This document shows, piece after piece, positions 50,482-58,200 of a DNA stretch of 64,000 nucleotides; the first letter of the stretch is position 1, and each line of letters begins with the position of its first letter. This DNA comes from Nitrobacter sp051535215 (GTDB lineage Bacteria; Pseudomonadota; Alphaproteobacteria; Rhizobiales; Xanthobacteraceae), in NCBI RefSeq assembly GCF_051535215.1, contig NZ_JBPPLY010000013.1, forward strand, positions 21,318 through 85,317, given 5' to 3'. Both the position numbers and the translations under genes were made by a program. The notes under the pieces are model-generated. The model searched no databases. It was not told the origin of the DNA and saw only the letters and a program-made list of their open reading frames with translations.

Positions 50482-50508
50482 GAACTACGACTATAATAGT
50501 CGTAGTTC
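50482..50508. promoter_or_regulatory. Perfect 12-bp palindromic operator over qseC-like promoter
   Basis: GAACTACGACTA (50482-50493) and TAGTCGTAGTTC (50497-50508) are exact inverted copies around TAA. The centre contains TATAAT on the plus strand and TATTAT on the minus, so the operator covers a -10 element. It lies 38 bp upstream of the XRE gene start. Binding would block RNA polymerase, fitting autorepression. Confidence 0.85.
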
Positions 50509-50619
50509 TCGCCTCGATCCAGCCGAAAGTCGCTTCATCGCGCTGCGGGGCGCGCAATCGACCGACGACTGATTCGGTCGTGCCTTTTGCCGAAGGCGAG
50601 GGCCGAGGCCCCATCCGGC

Positions 50620-50784
50620 TCAAGCGAACGGATCAATCTCGCCGACGATGGTGTCGGCCTCTCCATCATATTCCGCGGCGGGCATGACGCTCATGGTGCC
50701 GTCGCCGGCTCGATAGATGATGATCGTGACCATCAGGGTGGCGGCGAGGCTGAAGGCGAAGGCTTGGGCGTTGGCGAGGGACAT
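50620..50784 (-). CDS. 54-residue single-pass membrane protein
   Basis: The ATG at 50784 is preceded by AGGAG (9-nt spacing). The protein is MSLANAQAFAFSLAATLMV followed by TIIIYRAGDGTMSVMPAAEYDG and a final acidic EADTIVGEIDPFA. One membrane helix (FAFSLAATLMVTIIIY) is followed by a polar acidic tail. I do not know the family. It sits between ssb and the qseC-like gene and has a structured leader (50796-50831). A longer upstream reading of this frame is unlikely. Confidence 0.65.
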   Translation of the reverse strand: MSLANAQAFAFSLAATLMVTIIIYRAGDGTMSVMPAAEYDGEADTIVGEIDPFA

Positions 50785-50795
50785 TTTTCGCAGCT

Positions 50796-50831
50796 CCTGT
50801 CTGGAGGCGGGGATCATCCCCGCTCGACAGG
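50796..50831 (-). ncRNA. Nested-hairpin leader of the 54-residue membrane protein
   Basis: In the mRNA, CCTGTC (50831-50826) pairs with GACAGG (50801-50796), enclosing a hairpin GCGGGG-ATGAT-CCCCGC (50823-50807). The Shine-Dalgarno AGGAG (50798-50794) overlaps the outer 3' arm, so the fold would hide it. It ends 11 nt before the start codon. This is a computed-by-eye structure, not an annotated RNA. Confidence 0.5.
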
Positions 50832-51193
50832 CGCCCGATGTGTTTCGGTCGCGGCCGGGGTCATCAGAGAGGCGAAGCCGAGCTGACCGCACGCTTCGCG
50901 TAGCGGACCCCACGAGGGTTGACCCCACGCGAGGCCGGGATTGAAACCAGGGTCAGCCTCAAAAAGCGGGGTGGTGCCCGCCAACCGGAGCGGAAATCTT
51001 CGCGTTGCGCGCTGCCGTAGCCCTGCCTTCACCCTGATGGTTGCGATACCGTCGAGATGGGGCGCTGCCGCGTGTCCGCCGCCGAATATGGTGGGAACGG
51101 AGTCGGGCGCGGCTTTTCGCCTGAGCCGGATGGGGCCTCGGCGTCCATGGCCAGAAAGGGAAGCGCGTGGCGGCCGCGATCCGACGCGCACAT
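50832..51193. other. Intergenic region without recognisable gene
   Basis: About 360 bp between ssb and the small membrane-protein leader. Several open frames exist, as in any GC-rich DNA, but none has a start, ribosome binding site or family. It presumably contains the promoter for the leftward small gene. Confidence 0.45.
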
Positions 51194-51228
51194 GGAAAAT
51201 CCCGGCGGCTTTCGCCGCCGGGATTTCC
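51194..51228 (-). terminator. Terminator after ssb
   Basis: AAATCCCGGCGGC and GCCGCCGGGATTT form a perfect 13-bp stem with a 4-nt TTTC/GAAA loop. In leftward transcription the stem is followed by TTTTCC. It lies 14 bp after the ssb stop codon. Confidence 0.8.
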
Positions 51229-51241
51229 GGTATCCCGCCCG

Positions 51242-51643
51242 TTAGAACGGAATCTCGTCGTCATCGACGGTGTTGTCGCCGTCGTTCTGGGTCTGCTTCG
51301 CCCGGCTCAGGAAATCCACCGTCTCGGCGATGATCTCGCAGCCGTAGCGATCGACGCTCTGCTGGTCAGTCCATTTCGTGTAGTGAATGCGGCCGCGCAC
51401 AAGAACCTTCATCCCCTTCTCGCAATGCTGCTGGATCGTTTTGCCGAGGCCGTTGAAGGCGGTGATGCGGTGCCATTCGGTGTCCTGGACCCGGTAGCCG
51501 TTCTCGTCCCGGATGACCCTGCCTTCCGAGTAGCGGGGGCGCGAGGTGGCGAGCGTGAAGTGGGTGATGCTGGTGCCGCCGTTTGTGGTGCGGGTTTCAG
51601 GGGCCTGACCGATGTTGCCGGCGAGAATGACGATGTTCTGCAT
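51242..51643 (-). CDS. ssb: Single-stranded DNA-binding protein
   Basis: The 133-residue OB-fold SSB begins MQNIVILAGNIGQAPETRTTNGGTSITHFTLATS, has TEWHRITAFNGLGKTIQQHCEKGMKVLVRGRIHYTKWTDQ, and ends in DDDEIPF, the acidic tip that recruits replication and repair proteins. It is an element-borne SSB, likely coating transferred strands in the recipient. It has its own structured leader and terminator, so it is a monocistronic unit. Confidence 0.95.
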   Translation of the reverse strand: MQNIVILAGNIGQAPETRTTNGGTSITHFTLATSRPRYSEGRVIRDENGYRVQDTEWHRITAFNGLGKTIQQHCEKGMKVLVRGRIHYTKWTDQQSVDRYGCEIIAETVDFLSRAKQTQNDGDNTVDDDEIPF

Positions 51644-51648
51644 GGTAA

Positions 51649-51712
51649 GTCTCCGTTGCTTCCCGGAGGGACCATTCCCTCCGACGAGACCCGGCCAAGA
51701 CCGTCGGGAGAC
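51649..51712 (-). ncRNA. Nested-hairpin leader of ssb
   Basis: In the mRNA, GTCTCC (51712-51707) pairs with GGAGAC (51654-51649). Inside is a perfect 8-bp hairpin CGGAGGGA-ATGG-TCCCTCCG (51683-51664). The outer 3' arm contains the ribosome binding sequence GGAG, 7 nt before the ATG. CCGAC and GTCGG (around 51708-51704 and 51686-51682) give a competing stem, so two alternative folds are possible. Confidence 0.5.
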
Positions 51713-52336
51713 TCCTGCACTGGCGCCTTTGGCGGCAGCTTGACCCCCAAGGCCCGGAGTGGTGCGGGCAGGCGCTTCAGCGCCAACACGGTCCGGAGCC
51801 GCGGGGGTTGCCGGAGGAAACAGAACGGACTTAGGGGATCAGTCAGTCGGAGGGATTGGCGCCTCTCGAAAGCCGGAAGACGACGCGCAGCCGAACCATC
51901 GGCCTTGCTGGCAAGAGCGCGCGATCAGGCCCAACCGCCACGAAAACGCACCATTCAGAACCCTCTTTGCTTCCTCATGCGTCGCTGCGGACAAGGCAGG
52001 CTGGAACGAGAACGGTAATAGCTGTCGGGTTTGGGGCACATGGCGCTGCCCCACCGTATCAGCGCGAAGAGGGGATCCATGCAGATCTGCATGAGGCATG
52101 ATGAAGGTGTTCGCGGCTATCTCCACGTCGATATGGGACAGACCGCTCCGGCGGGCGGTGATCGCTCTGGCTCCGGGATTCGCTGTCAGACGGCGCTTTT
52201 CGAAACGGACGATGCGGATCGAACACGCCGGCGATCGCGTCCCTGATACGGTCGATCTTGTTCTGATCGGGATACCGGACGCCGCGGCGAAAGCCCGCGG
52301 GATGTCTCGCGGGAGCGGAGGGTCGCGGCCGTTGCC
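51713..52336. other. 624-bp intergenic region containing a tra-box-like palindrome
   Basis: No gene with a supported start is visible. Short open frames on both strands (minus 51839-52126; plus 52098-52370) lack ribosome binding sites and known families. The notable element is CATGCAGATCTGCATG at 52078-52093. The region may be the remnant of a lost regulatory gene. Confidence 0.45.
52078..52093. promoter_or_regulatory. tra-box-like palindrome (TraR/LuxR type)
   Basis: A perfect 16-bp palindrome whose central 12 bases, TGCAGATCTGCA, are identical to the core of the TraR tra box of Agrobacterium Ti plasmids (ATGTGCAGATCTGCACAT). The outer positions differ. TraR-type regulators control fseA-like genes in related rhizobial elements. 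No traR or traI gene is in the window, and the nearest leftward gene is ssb, 435 bp away. Confidence 0.5.
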
Positions 52337-52753
52337 TCAGCGCGAAAGGACGGCTGTTCCGACCGCGTAGAGGTTGAGCATCGCGGCGATGCCGATGAAT
52401 AGACCGCCAGCGCCGCACAGCAGATTGAGGACGAGACCTCCGTCGATCATGTGCTTGGCGATGCCGTGGACAAGTGCGTAGCCGGCGATCACGGCGGGAA
52501 TGGCGAAGATTGCCAGCGCAATAAGACGCAGAGCCGGATTTTTCGCGAAGCCGACGATGGCGATGACCAACGCGATCGAGCCGAGCGCGGCGCTGATGGC
52601 GGCAAGGCCGGACATGAGAAAACTCGCATCCACCGCATAGGCATATTGAAACGCGGTCAAACCAGCCGCGAAGGGTAAGGCGTAGATCGCGAGGTTATAG
52701 GCGAGCACGCAAAACGCGATCGTCAGGGAGATGGCGAGCAGGATCAGCGTCAT
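52337..52753 (-). CDS. Small polytopic membrane protein
   Basis: The 138-residue, very hydrophobic protein has about four membrane segments: ILLAISLTIAFCVLAYNLAIYALPFAAG, AAISAALGSIALVIAIVGFA, LIALAIFAIPAVIAGYALVHGIA, and LVLNLLCGAGGLFIGIAAMLNLYA. There are no charged active-site motifs. Similar genes accompany ssb and DUF2493 genes in rhizobial elements; the role is unknown. Confidence 0.75.
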   Translation of the reverse strand: MTLILLAISLTIAFCVLAYNLAIYALPFAAGLTAFQYAYAVDASFLMSGLAAISAALGSIALVIAIVGFAKNPALRLIALAIFAIPAVIAGYALVHGIAKHMIDGGLVLNLLCGAGGLFIGIAAMLNLYAVGTAVLSR

Positions 52754-52915
52754 GAAAACCTCCGTGCAAACGGTTGAGGATCACGACAGGCTGCCGGGAG
52801 ACACGCTCCGCCTGCGACTATGCTGCTTCGCCGGTTCTACAAGAATGCTAGTGTATTCTGAACGAGAGCATTTTTCTCGTAAAGACAATTATAGCTGCCG
52901 CGATGCGGCGGCGCG

Positions 52916-53848
52916 TTATGCGCCGCCGTCGAACTTCATGACAGGGATGCCGAGTTTCCGGGCCTTGTCGGCGAGGTTGTCCTGAATCCCGGTGCCGGGG
53001 AAATGGATAACGCCGATCGGCATGGTGTCCAGCATCGCGTCGTTGCGTTTGAAGGGCGCCGCCTTGGCGTGCTTGGTCCAGTCGGGCTTGAAGGGAACCT
53101 CCACGACCTTGCGATGGGCGGCCCATTTCGCGGCGATGAGTTCGGCGCCCTTTGGGCTTCCACCGTGCAGCAGCACCATGTCGGGGTGCTTGGCGAGAAC
53201 CTGATCGAGCTTGGCCCAGATCAGGCGGTGATCGTTGAAATCGAGACCGCCGGTGAAGGCAACCTTCGGACCGGGAGGCAGGAGCACCTCGCTTTCAGCG
53301 CGACGCTTCGCGGCGAGGAAATCCCGGCTGTCGATCAGCGCGGCGGTGAGGTTGCGATGGTTGACCATCGAGCCCGTGCGCGGGCGCCAGATCGAGTGGG
53401 TGTTGCGCTCGAAGTGCTCGGCGGCCTGGTCGCGCATCAGTTCGAAGGCGTTGCGCCGTTCGAGAAGGGTTTGACCCTGTGCCGTCAGGCGTTCGAGTTC
53501 GACGGACTTCACCTCGGAGCCATCCTGTTCCCTCTGGAGGCGGCGCTGGGCGATCTCGTTGTCATCGAGTTCGCGTTCGATCCGGTCGGTGGCGCGATGG
53601 AAGAGGTTGACCGTGCCCCAGAGCAATTCTTCCAGATCGGGTTCGAGGCGGGTGTCGGAGAGCGCCACCACGAGGGCATCGAAGATGTCGGCGATGCTGC
53701 CGGCGATGACGCGGCCTTCCGGAAGCGGTCGCGGATCGGGGTCGTCTTCGAAGGGACGGTAGCCGTAGAGTTGAAGTTCCTGAAGCAGGTGATCGGTCGG
53801 AGAGGAGTCGTGGTGCGGCTCGTATGCGGGGTCGCGTTCTTCGGTCAT
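52916..53848 (-). CDS. DUF2493 (SLOG superfamily) protein
   Basis: The 310-residue protein starts at the ATG at 53848, behind AAGGAAA. The N-terminal two-thirds are helical (DIFDALVVALSDTRLEPDLEELLWGTVNLFHRATDRIERELDD). The C-terminal DUF2493 domain is Rossmann-like: KVAFTGGLDFNDHRLIWAKLDQVLAKHPDMVLLHGGSPKGAELIAAKWAAHRKVVEVPFKPDW, ending GVIHFPGTGIQDNLADKARKLGIPVMKF. SLOG proteins bind nucleotide-type ligands and appear in signalling and defence contexts. It is conserved in these elements; the function is unknown. Confidence 0.85.
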   Translation of the reverse strand: MTEERDPAYEPHHDSSPTDHLLQELQLYGYRPFEDDPDPRPLPEGRVIAGSIADIFDALVVALSDTRLEPDLEELLWGTVNLFHRATDRIERELDDNEIAQRRLQREQDGSEVKSVELERLTAQGQTLLERRNAFELMRDQAAEHFERNTHSIWRPRTGSMVNHRNLTAALIDSRDFLAAKRRAESEVLLPPGPKVAFTGGLDFNDHRLIWAKLDQVLAKHPDMVLLHGGSPKGAELIAAKWAAHRKVVEVPFKPDWTKHAKAAPFKRNDAMLDTMPIGVIHFPGTGIQDNLADKARKLGIPVMKFDGGA

Positions 53849-54170
53849 GGCGGCTTTCCTTCGCGGTGTGGCCGCGCCCATCGCGGCCTTCATGGCGACG
53901 AAGGCGGCGGGCGGGCCGGACCTGCACCCGCAGCGAAGCGAAGGGCCGGAACACCGTGGAGGATGCTGGAGGCCGGCGATTTTGCCTCGCGATGCAAAGC
54001 GTCCGTAGGACGCGGCGGAAAATCGTCGGCCGCAGGCATTGCCTGTCCGGCCCGACTGACGCCCGATCGCCCTCTCAGAAGGCCGTGGGTGTGGCCCTCG
54101 ACCCCGAAGATCTCGCGCCATGTTCGCAGCCTCTCACGCACCGCCCTGCCGCACCATTCCTTGCAGTCGA
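53849..54170. other. 322-bp gap upstream of the DUF2493 gene
   Basis: It holds the DUF2493 leader (53858-53904) and, presumably, its promoter and the end signal of the primase-like gene. Open frames here are short and arginine-rich with no family. I see no further repeat. Confidence 0.45.
53858..53904 (-). ncRNA. Nested-hairpin leader of the DUF2493 gene
   Basis: In the mRNA, CCTTCG (53904-53899) pairs with CGAAGG (53863-53858), around a 7-bp hairpin GGCCGCG-ATGGG-CGCGGCC (53888-53870). The outer 3' arm runs into AAGGAAA, the ribosome binding site 8 nt before the ATG. The layout repeats that of the ssb and 54-residue-protein leaders. Confidence 0.5.
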
Positions 54171-55232
54171 TCAGGCCGCCAGGGACATGAAGCGGGCGAT
54201 GTCGCTCGAGGCAACCTGAAGACGCAGATGGGCCGCAAGGACGTCGAAGCCGAGCAGCCGGAGATCCTCGTTGAAGTCCCCGAGCCGTGGCGTGAGCACG
54301 ATCGTCTCGATCCCGACGGCGCTGGCGCGCTCGATCAGCACGGTCATCGCCTTGTCGCCAGCCGGATCGTTGTCGCGCGCGATGTAGAGTCGTCGCAGCA
54401 TCCGCGGGAACAGGATGGCCGAGAGATGCGCGGCCGAGAGCGCCGCCATCGACGGCATCTGCGTCAGGACCGATCGGACCGACAATGTCGTCTCGATGCC
54501 TTCGCCGGCCGCCATCACCTCGCAGCCCACGCCGAAGCGCACGGCATGACCGAGGAGGTTGCCTATCGCACGCCGCGGCGTCTCGATCGGGGCACGGCCG
54601 AGATTGACCTCGCTGAAGCCATGGGGATCGAGCCAGGTGCGATGCGCGCCTGTCAACTTGCCGGATAGGTCGGTGACGGCTGCGATCATCGCGGGCCAGG
54701 TTTCGGTCGGGCTATGCTCGTCCGACCGATAGTAGCAGCGCGGATGGAAGCGGAGCGCGCCGGTTTCGTGCAAAGCCGTAATGCCGCGTCTGCGCAAAAC
54801 CGCTTCGACGAGGGTTCCGCCGATCGGCTGCGACATGGCGAAGAGCCGCCGCGCCGCTTCGGGCGAACCGGCGCTGGTGGACGTTCTGTCGGCCGGCATC
54901 CTGGTCCTTTCCGGTTCGGGGTGCGGAAGCGCGAGGAATCGGCGCGCTTCCTCGGCCACATCCTTGAAGTCGACAAGGCCACAACTTTCGCGGATCACGT
55001 CGAGCAGATCGCCATGCTCGCCAGCTGCCGCGGCATCGGACCATTTGCCGGCCGGACCTTTCGGCGAATCCTTCAACCGCACGAACATCGAGCGGCCCGG
55101 CGTGTTGCGCACGTCACCGACCTGCCAGTAATTGCCTTGACGACGTCCGGCAGACAGATAGTGACGGCACACCGCCTCGGCCTGCCGGCCAAGACGGTGT
55201 GCAAGTTCTGCGGCATCGTGATGGGCCATCAC
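54171..55232 (-). CDS. Toprim primase-like protein
   Basis: The 353-residue protein has the DUF7146/toprim arrangement of element-borne primase-helicase partners. The N-terminal region (QAEAVCRHYLSAGRRQGNYWQVGDVRNTPGRSMFVRL) resembles a degenerate primase zinc region. The toprim motifs follow: GEGIETTLSVRSV (Glu), LYIARDNDPAGDKAM (DxD) and PRLGDFNEDLRLLG. It probably works with the strawberry-notch helicase, whose stop it overlaps by 4 bp. It may prime the transferred strand. Confidence 0.88.
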   Translation of the reverse strand: MMAHHDAAELAHRLGRQAEAVCRHYLSAGRRQGNYWQVGDVRNTPGRSMFVRLKDSPKGPAGKWSDAAAAGEHGDLLDVIRESCGLVDFKDVAEEARRFLALPHPEPERTRMPADRTSTSAGSPEAARRLFAMSQPIGGTLVEAVLRRRGITALHETGALRFHPRCYYRSDEHSPTETWPAMIAAVTDLSGKLTGAHRTWLDPHGFSEVNLGRAPIETPRRAIGNLLGHAVRFGVGCEVMAAGEGIETTLSVRSVLTQMPSMAALSAAHLSAILFPRMLRRLYIARDNDPAGDKAMTVLIERASAVGIETIVLTPRLGDFNEDLRLLGFDVLAAHLRLQVASSDIARFMSLAA

Positions 55233-58200
55233 GCCGCCTCCCGCTCGCCGACGCGCTCGACCGGCCAGCGGCCCAGCACGCGCTCGAGCACCGCCGGGCC
55301 GGCTGTGTCGGTCGGCACGAACATGCGCAGCTTCCAGGAGATGATCTCGTGGAAGAGGCCATAGGCCGAGAGCCGTTCGCGCATCGTGTCGGTGAAGCCG
55401 GACAGCTCGATGCGGTTGGCGCCCATGACACGGCAGCGGCGAAGCTGGAGGCCTCCGGCGAGATCGAGGATCGCGCGGCCATCCATCAGCGCCATGAACG
55501 CGGCATCCGGCGTCAGCGAAGATGCGCCGGTCGTTGTCGCGTTGGCCGCCCAGGCCGGCGAGACCTTGCGGCCGACGATCCGCTCGCCCTCGTCAGTCTG
55601 AAGCCGATAGACGCGGGTGGACTCGTTCGGCAGCCGCTTCCAGATCGGAAGCAGGAGGCCGGTGACGACGTGGATGGTGCTGTCGGAAAATTCCGGCACC
55701 TCGCTGATCTCGGCGTTCCAGGCTGTGGAGAAGGCATTCCGATCGGCGTCGACCCAATGGGTCTCGCCCATCATCCTCACCGCGACGTTGTGCGCCTCCA
55801 TCGGCCGGATCAGCCTGACGCGCCGCTCGATCTCGCCATCGTCGAGCATGATGCTCGTCGTCGGGATCTGCACAGCGGCGCGACCCGACCGCTCGTTAAG
55901 CAGCAGCTTGGCGCGCGGATCGTCGAGATGACCGAGCGCATCATCGAGCGTGACCGGACGATTGCGCTCGCGCTTCGTGATCGTCAGCAGCCGGGTTTCC
56001 GCGCCGGTGCCCGGATGGGTGTAGATGGTCTGCCGGTTGATGACGGTGAAGCGTTCCGCCGTCAGCGTCTCCAGCCCGACATCATAGGCGCCGCTGGCGA
56101 TGGCGCCCTCGATCTTCGCGTTCAGCAATTGCTCGAACGCGGTGAACAGAACACCCTGAAGTTCGATGGTGAGCGCGAGCAGCCGGTTGAGAAACGTGGT
56201 GATTGGCGGCAGCTCGTCCTTGATGCCGGTCGAATCCATCAACCTCAGGCCGGTGGCCGACTCGAAACGATCGAGCGAGCAGCCCTCGACCTTGCCGCGC
56301 ACCAGCAGAAGATAGAGCTGGCGCAGCGCATCGCGGGCATAGGCGCTTTCCAGATTATCCTCGGGCCGGAACAGGCCCTGGCCGCCAGTCTGGCGTTGCC
56401 CGCGCGTGATCGCGCCTAGCGTATCGAGGCGACGGGCGATGGTTGAAAGGAATCGCTTTTCGGCCTTCACGTCGGTCGCGATCGGTCGGAACAGCGGCGG
56501 CTGCGCCTGATTGGTGCGGTGGGTGCGTCCGAGGCCCTGGATGGCAGCGTCGGCCTTCCAGCCCGGTTCGAGCAGATAGTGGACGCGCAGCCGGGTATTC
56601 CGCGCTGACAACTCGGCGTGATAGCTGCGGCCGGTCCCGCCCGCGTCCGAGAAGATCAGGACGCGCTTCCCGTCGTCCATGAACGCCTGCGTCTCCGCGA
56701 GATTGGCCGAGGCAGCGCGATTTTCGACGGCGAGACGGTCGCCCCCCGGGCTCTGGCCTCCGGCCAGCCCCGAGGGCAGGCTCTTGCGGACGATGCGCCG
56801 CGAGCGGCCCGTCACCTCGGCCACCATGTCGGTCCCGAAGTGCTGGACGATCTGGTCGAGCGCACCGGGGACAGGCGGGAGGCTCGCGAGCTTGGCGATC
56901 AACTCGTCGCGACGTGCGACAGCTTCGCGGCTCTCCACGGGTTGGCCATCACGGGTGACGGGCCGTGATGACAGATTACCCTCGCTGTCCGTGAACGGCT
57001 CGTAGAGCTGCACCGGAAAGCTCGTCTCCAAATACGATAAAACATACTCGCGCGGCGTGATGTCCATGCGAACGTCGTTCCATTCCTCGGTAGGCAGGTC
57101 GGCCAGGCGGCGTTCCATCAGCGCCTCGCCGGTCGAGACGATCTGGATGACGGCGGAATGGCCTTCATCGAGATCGCGGCTGATCGAGCGGATCAGCGTC
57201 GGCGTTTTCATGCTCGTGAGCAGGTGGCCGAAGAAGCGTTGCTTGGCGCTCTCGAAGGCCGAACGCGCGGCGGATTTGGCCTGCCGGTTCAAGGTGCCGG
57301 ACGCGCCGGTGATGTTGGCCGCCTCCATCGCCGCGTCGAGATTGTTATGGATGATGGCGAACGCGCCGGCATACGCGTCATAGATGCGCGTCTGCTCCGG
57401 CGTCAGCGCATGCTCGACCAGCTCATATTCCACACCGTCGAAGGAGAGCGAGCGGGCGGTGTAGAGACCGAGCGCGCGCAGGTCGCGGGCAAGCACCTCC
57501 ATCGCCGCGACGCCGCCGGCTTCGATCGCCTCCACGAACTCGGCGCGGGTGCCGAATGGAAAATCCTCGCCGCCCCAGAGTCCGAGCCGCTGGGCGTAGG
57601 CGAGATTGTGGACCGTGGTGGCGCCGGTCGCGGACACATAGACGATGCGGGCGTTCGACAGGGCATGCTGGAGGCGCAGACCCGCGCGTCCCTGCTGCGA
57701 GGCAACGACATCGCCGCGTTCTCCCTTGCCGCCACCGGCATTCTGCATCGCGTGCGCCTCGTCGAAAATAATCGCTCCATCGAAGTCGGAGCCCAACCAT
57801 TCGACGATTTGTTTGACGCGCGAAAGCTTCTCGCCGCGGTCGTCGGACCGTAGCGTGGCATAGGTTGTAAATAGGACGCCTTCCGGCAGCGTGATGGGAC
57901 GCCCTTGCGGGAAACGCGAGAGCGGTGTGACCAGTAGACGCTCTATGCCCAGCGCCGACCAGTCGCGTTGCGCGTCCTCGATCAGCTTGTCCGACTTGCT
58001 GATCCACACCGCCTTGCGGCGGCCCTGCAGCCAGTTGTCGAGGATGATCGCGGCCGACTGGCGGCCCTTGCCGACGCCGGTGCCATCGCCGATCATGAAG
58101 CCGCGCCGGAAGCGCACGGCATTCGCCGTATCATCGCGCGCGGCGCTGACGACATCGAAGGTCGCATCCACCGTCCATGATCCGGCCAGGTAATCGGCGT

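Noticed and set aside
51839..52126. 95-codon minus-strand frame spanning the tra-box-like palindrome
   Set aside because: It starts with GTG without a ribosome binding site, has no known family and covers a palindromic site. I kept the region as intergenic.
52098..52370. 90-codon plus-strand frame downstream of the tra-box-like site
   Set aside because: Orientation is against the whole block and it runs into the membrane-protein gene. Composition is that of a shadow frame, although a short regulated gene cannot be fully excluded.
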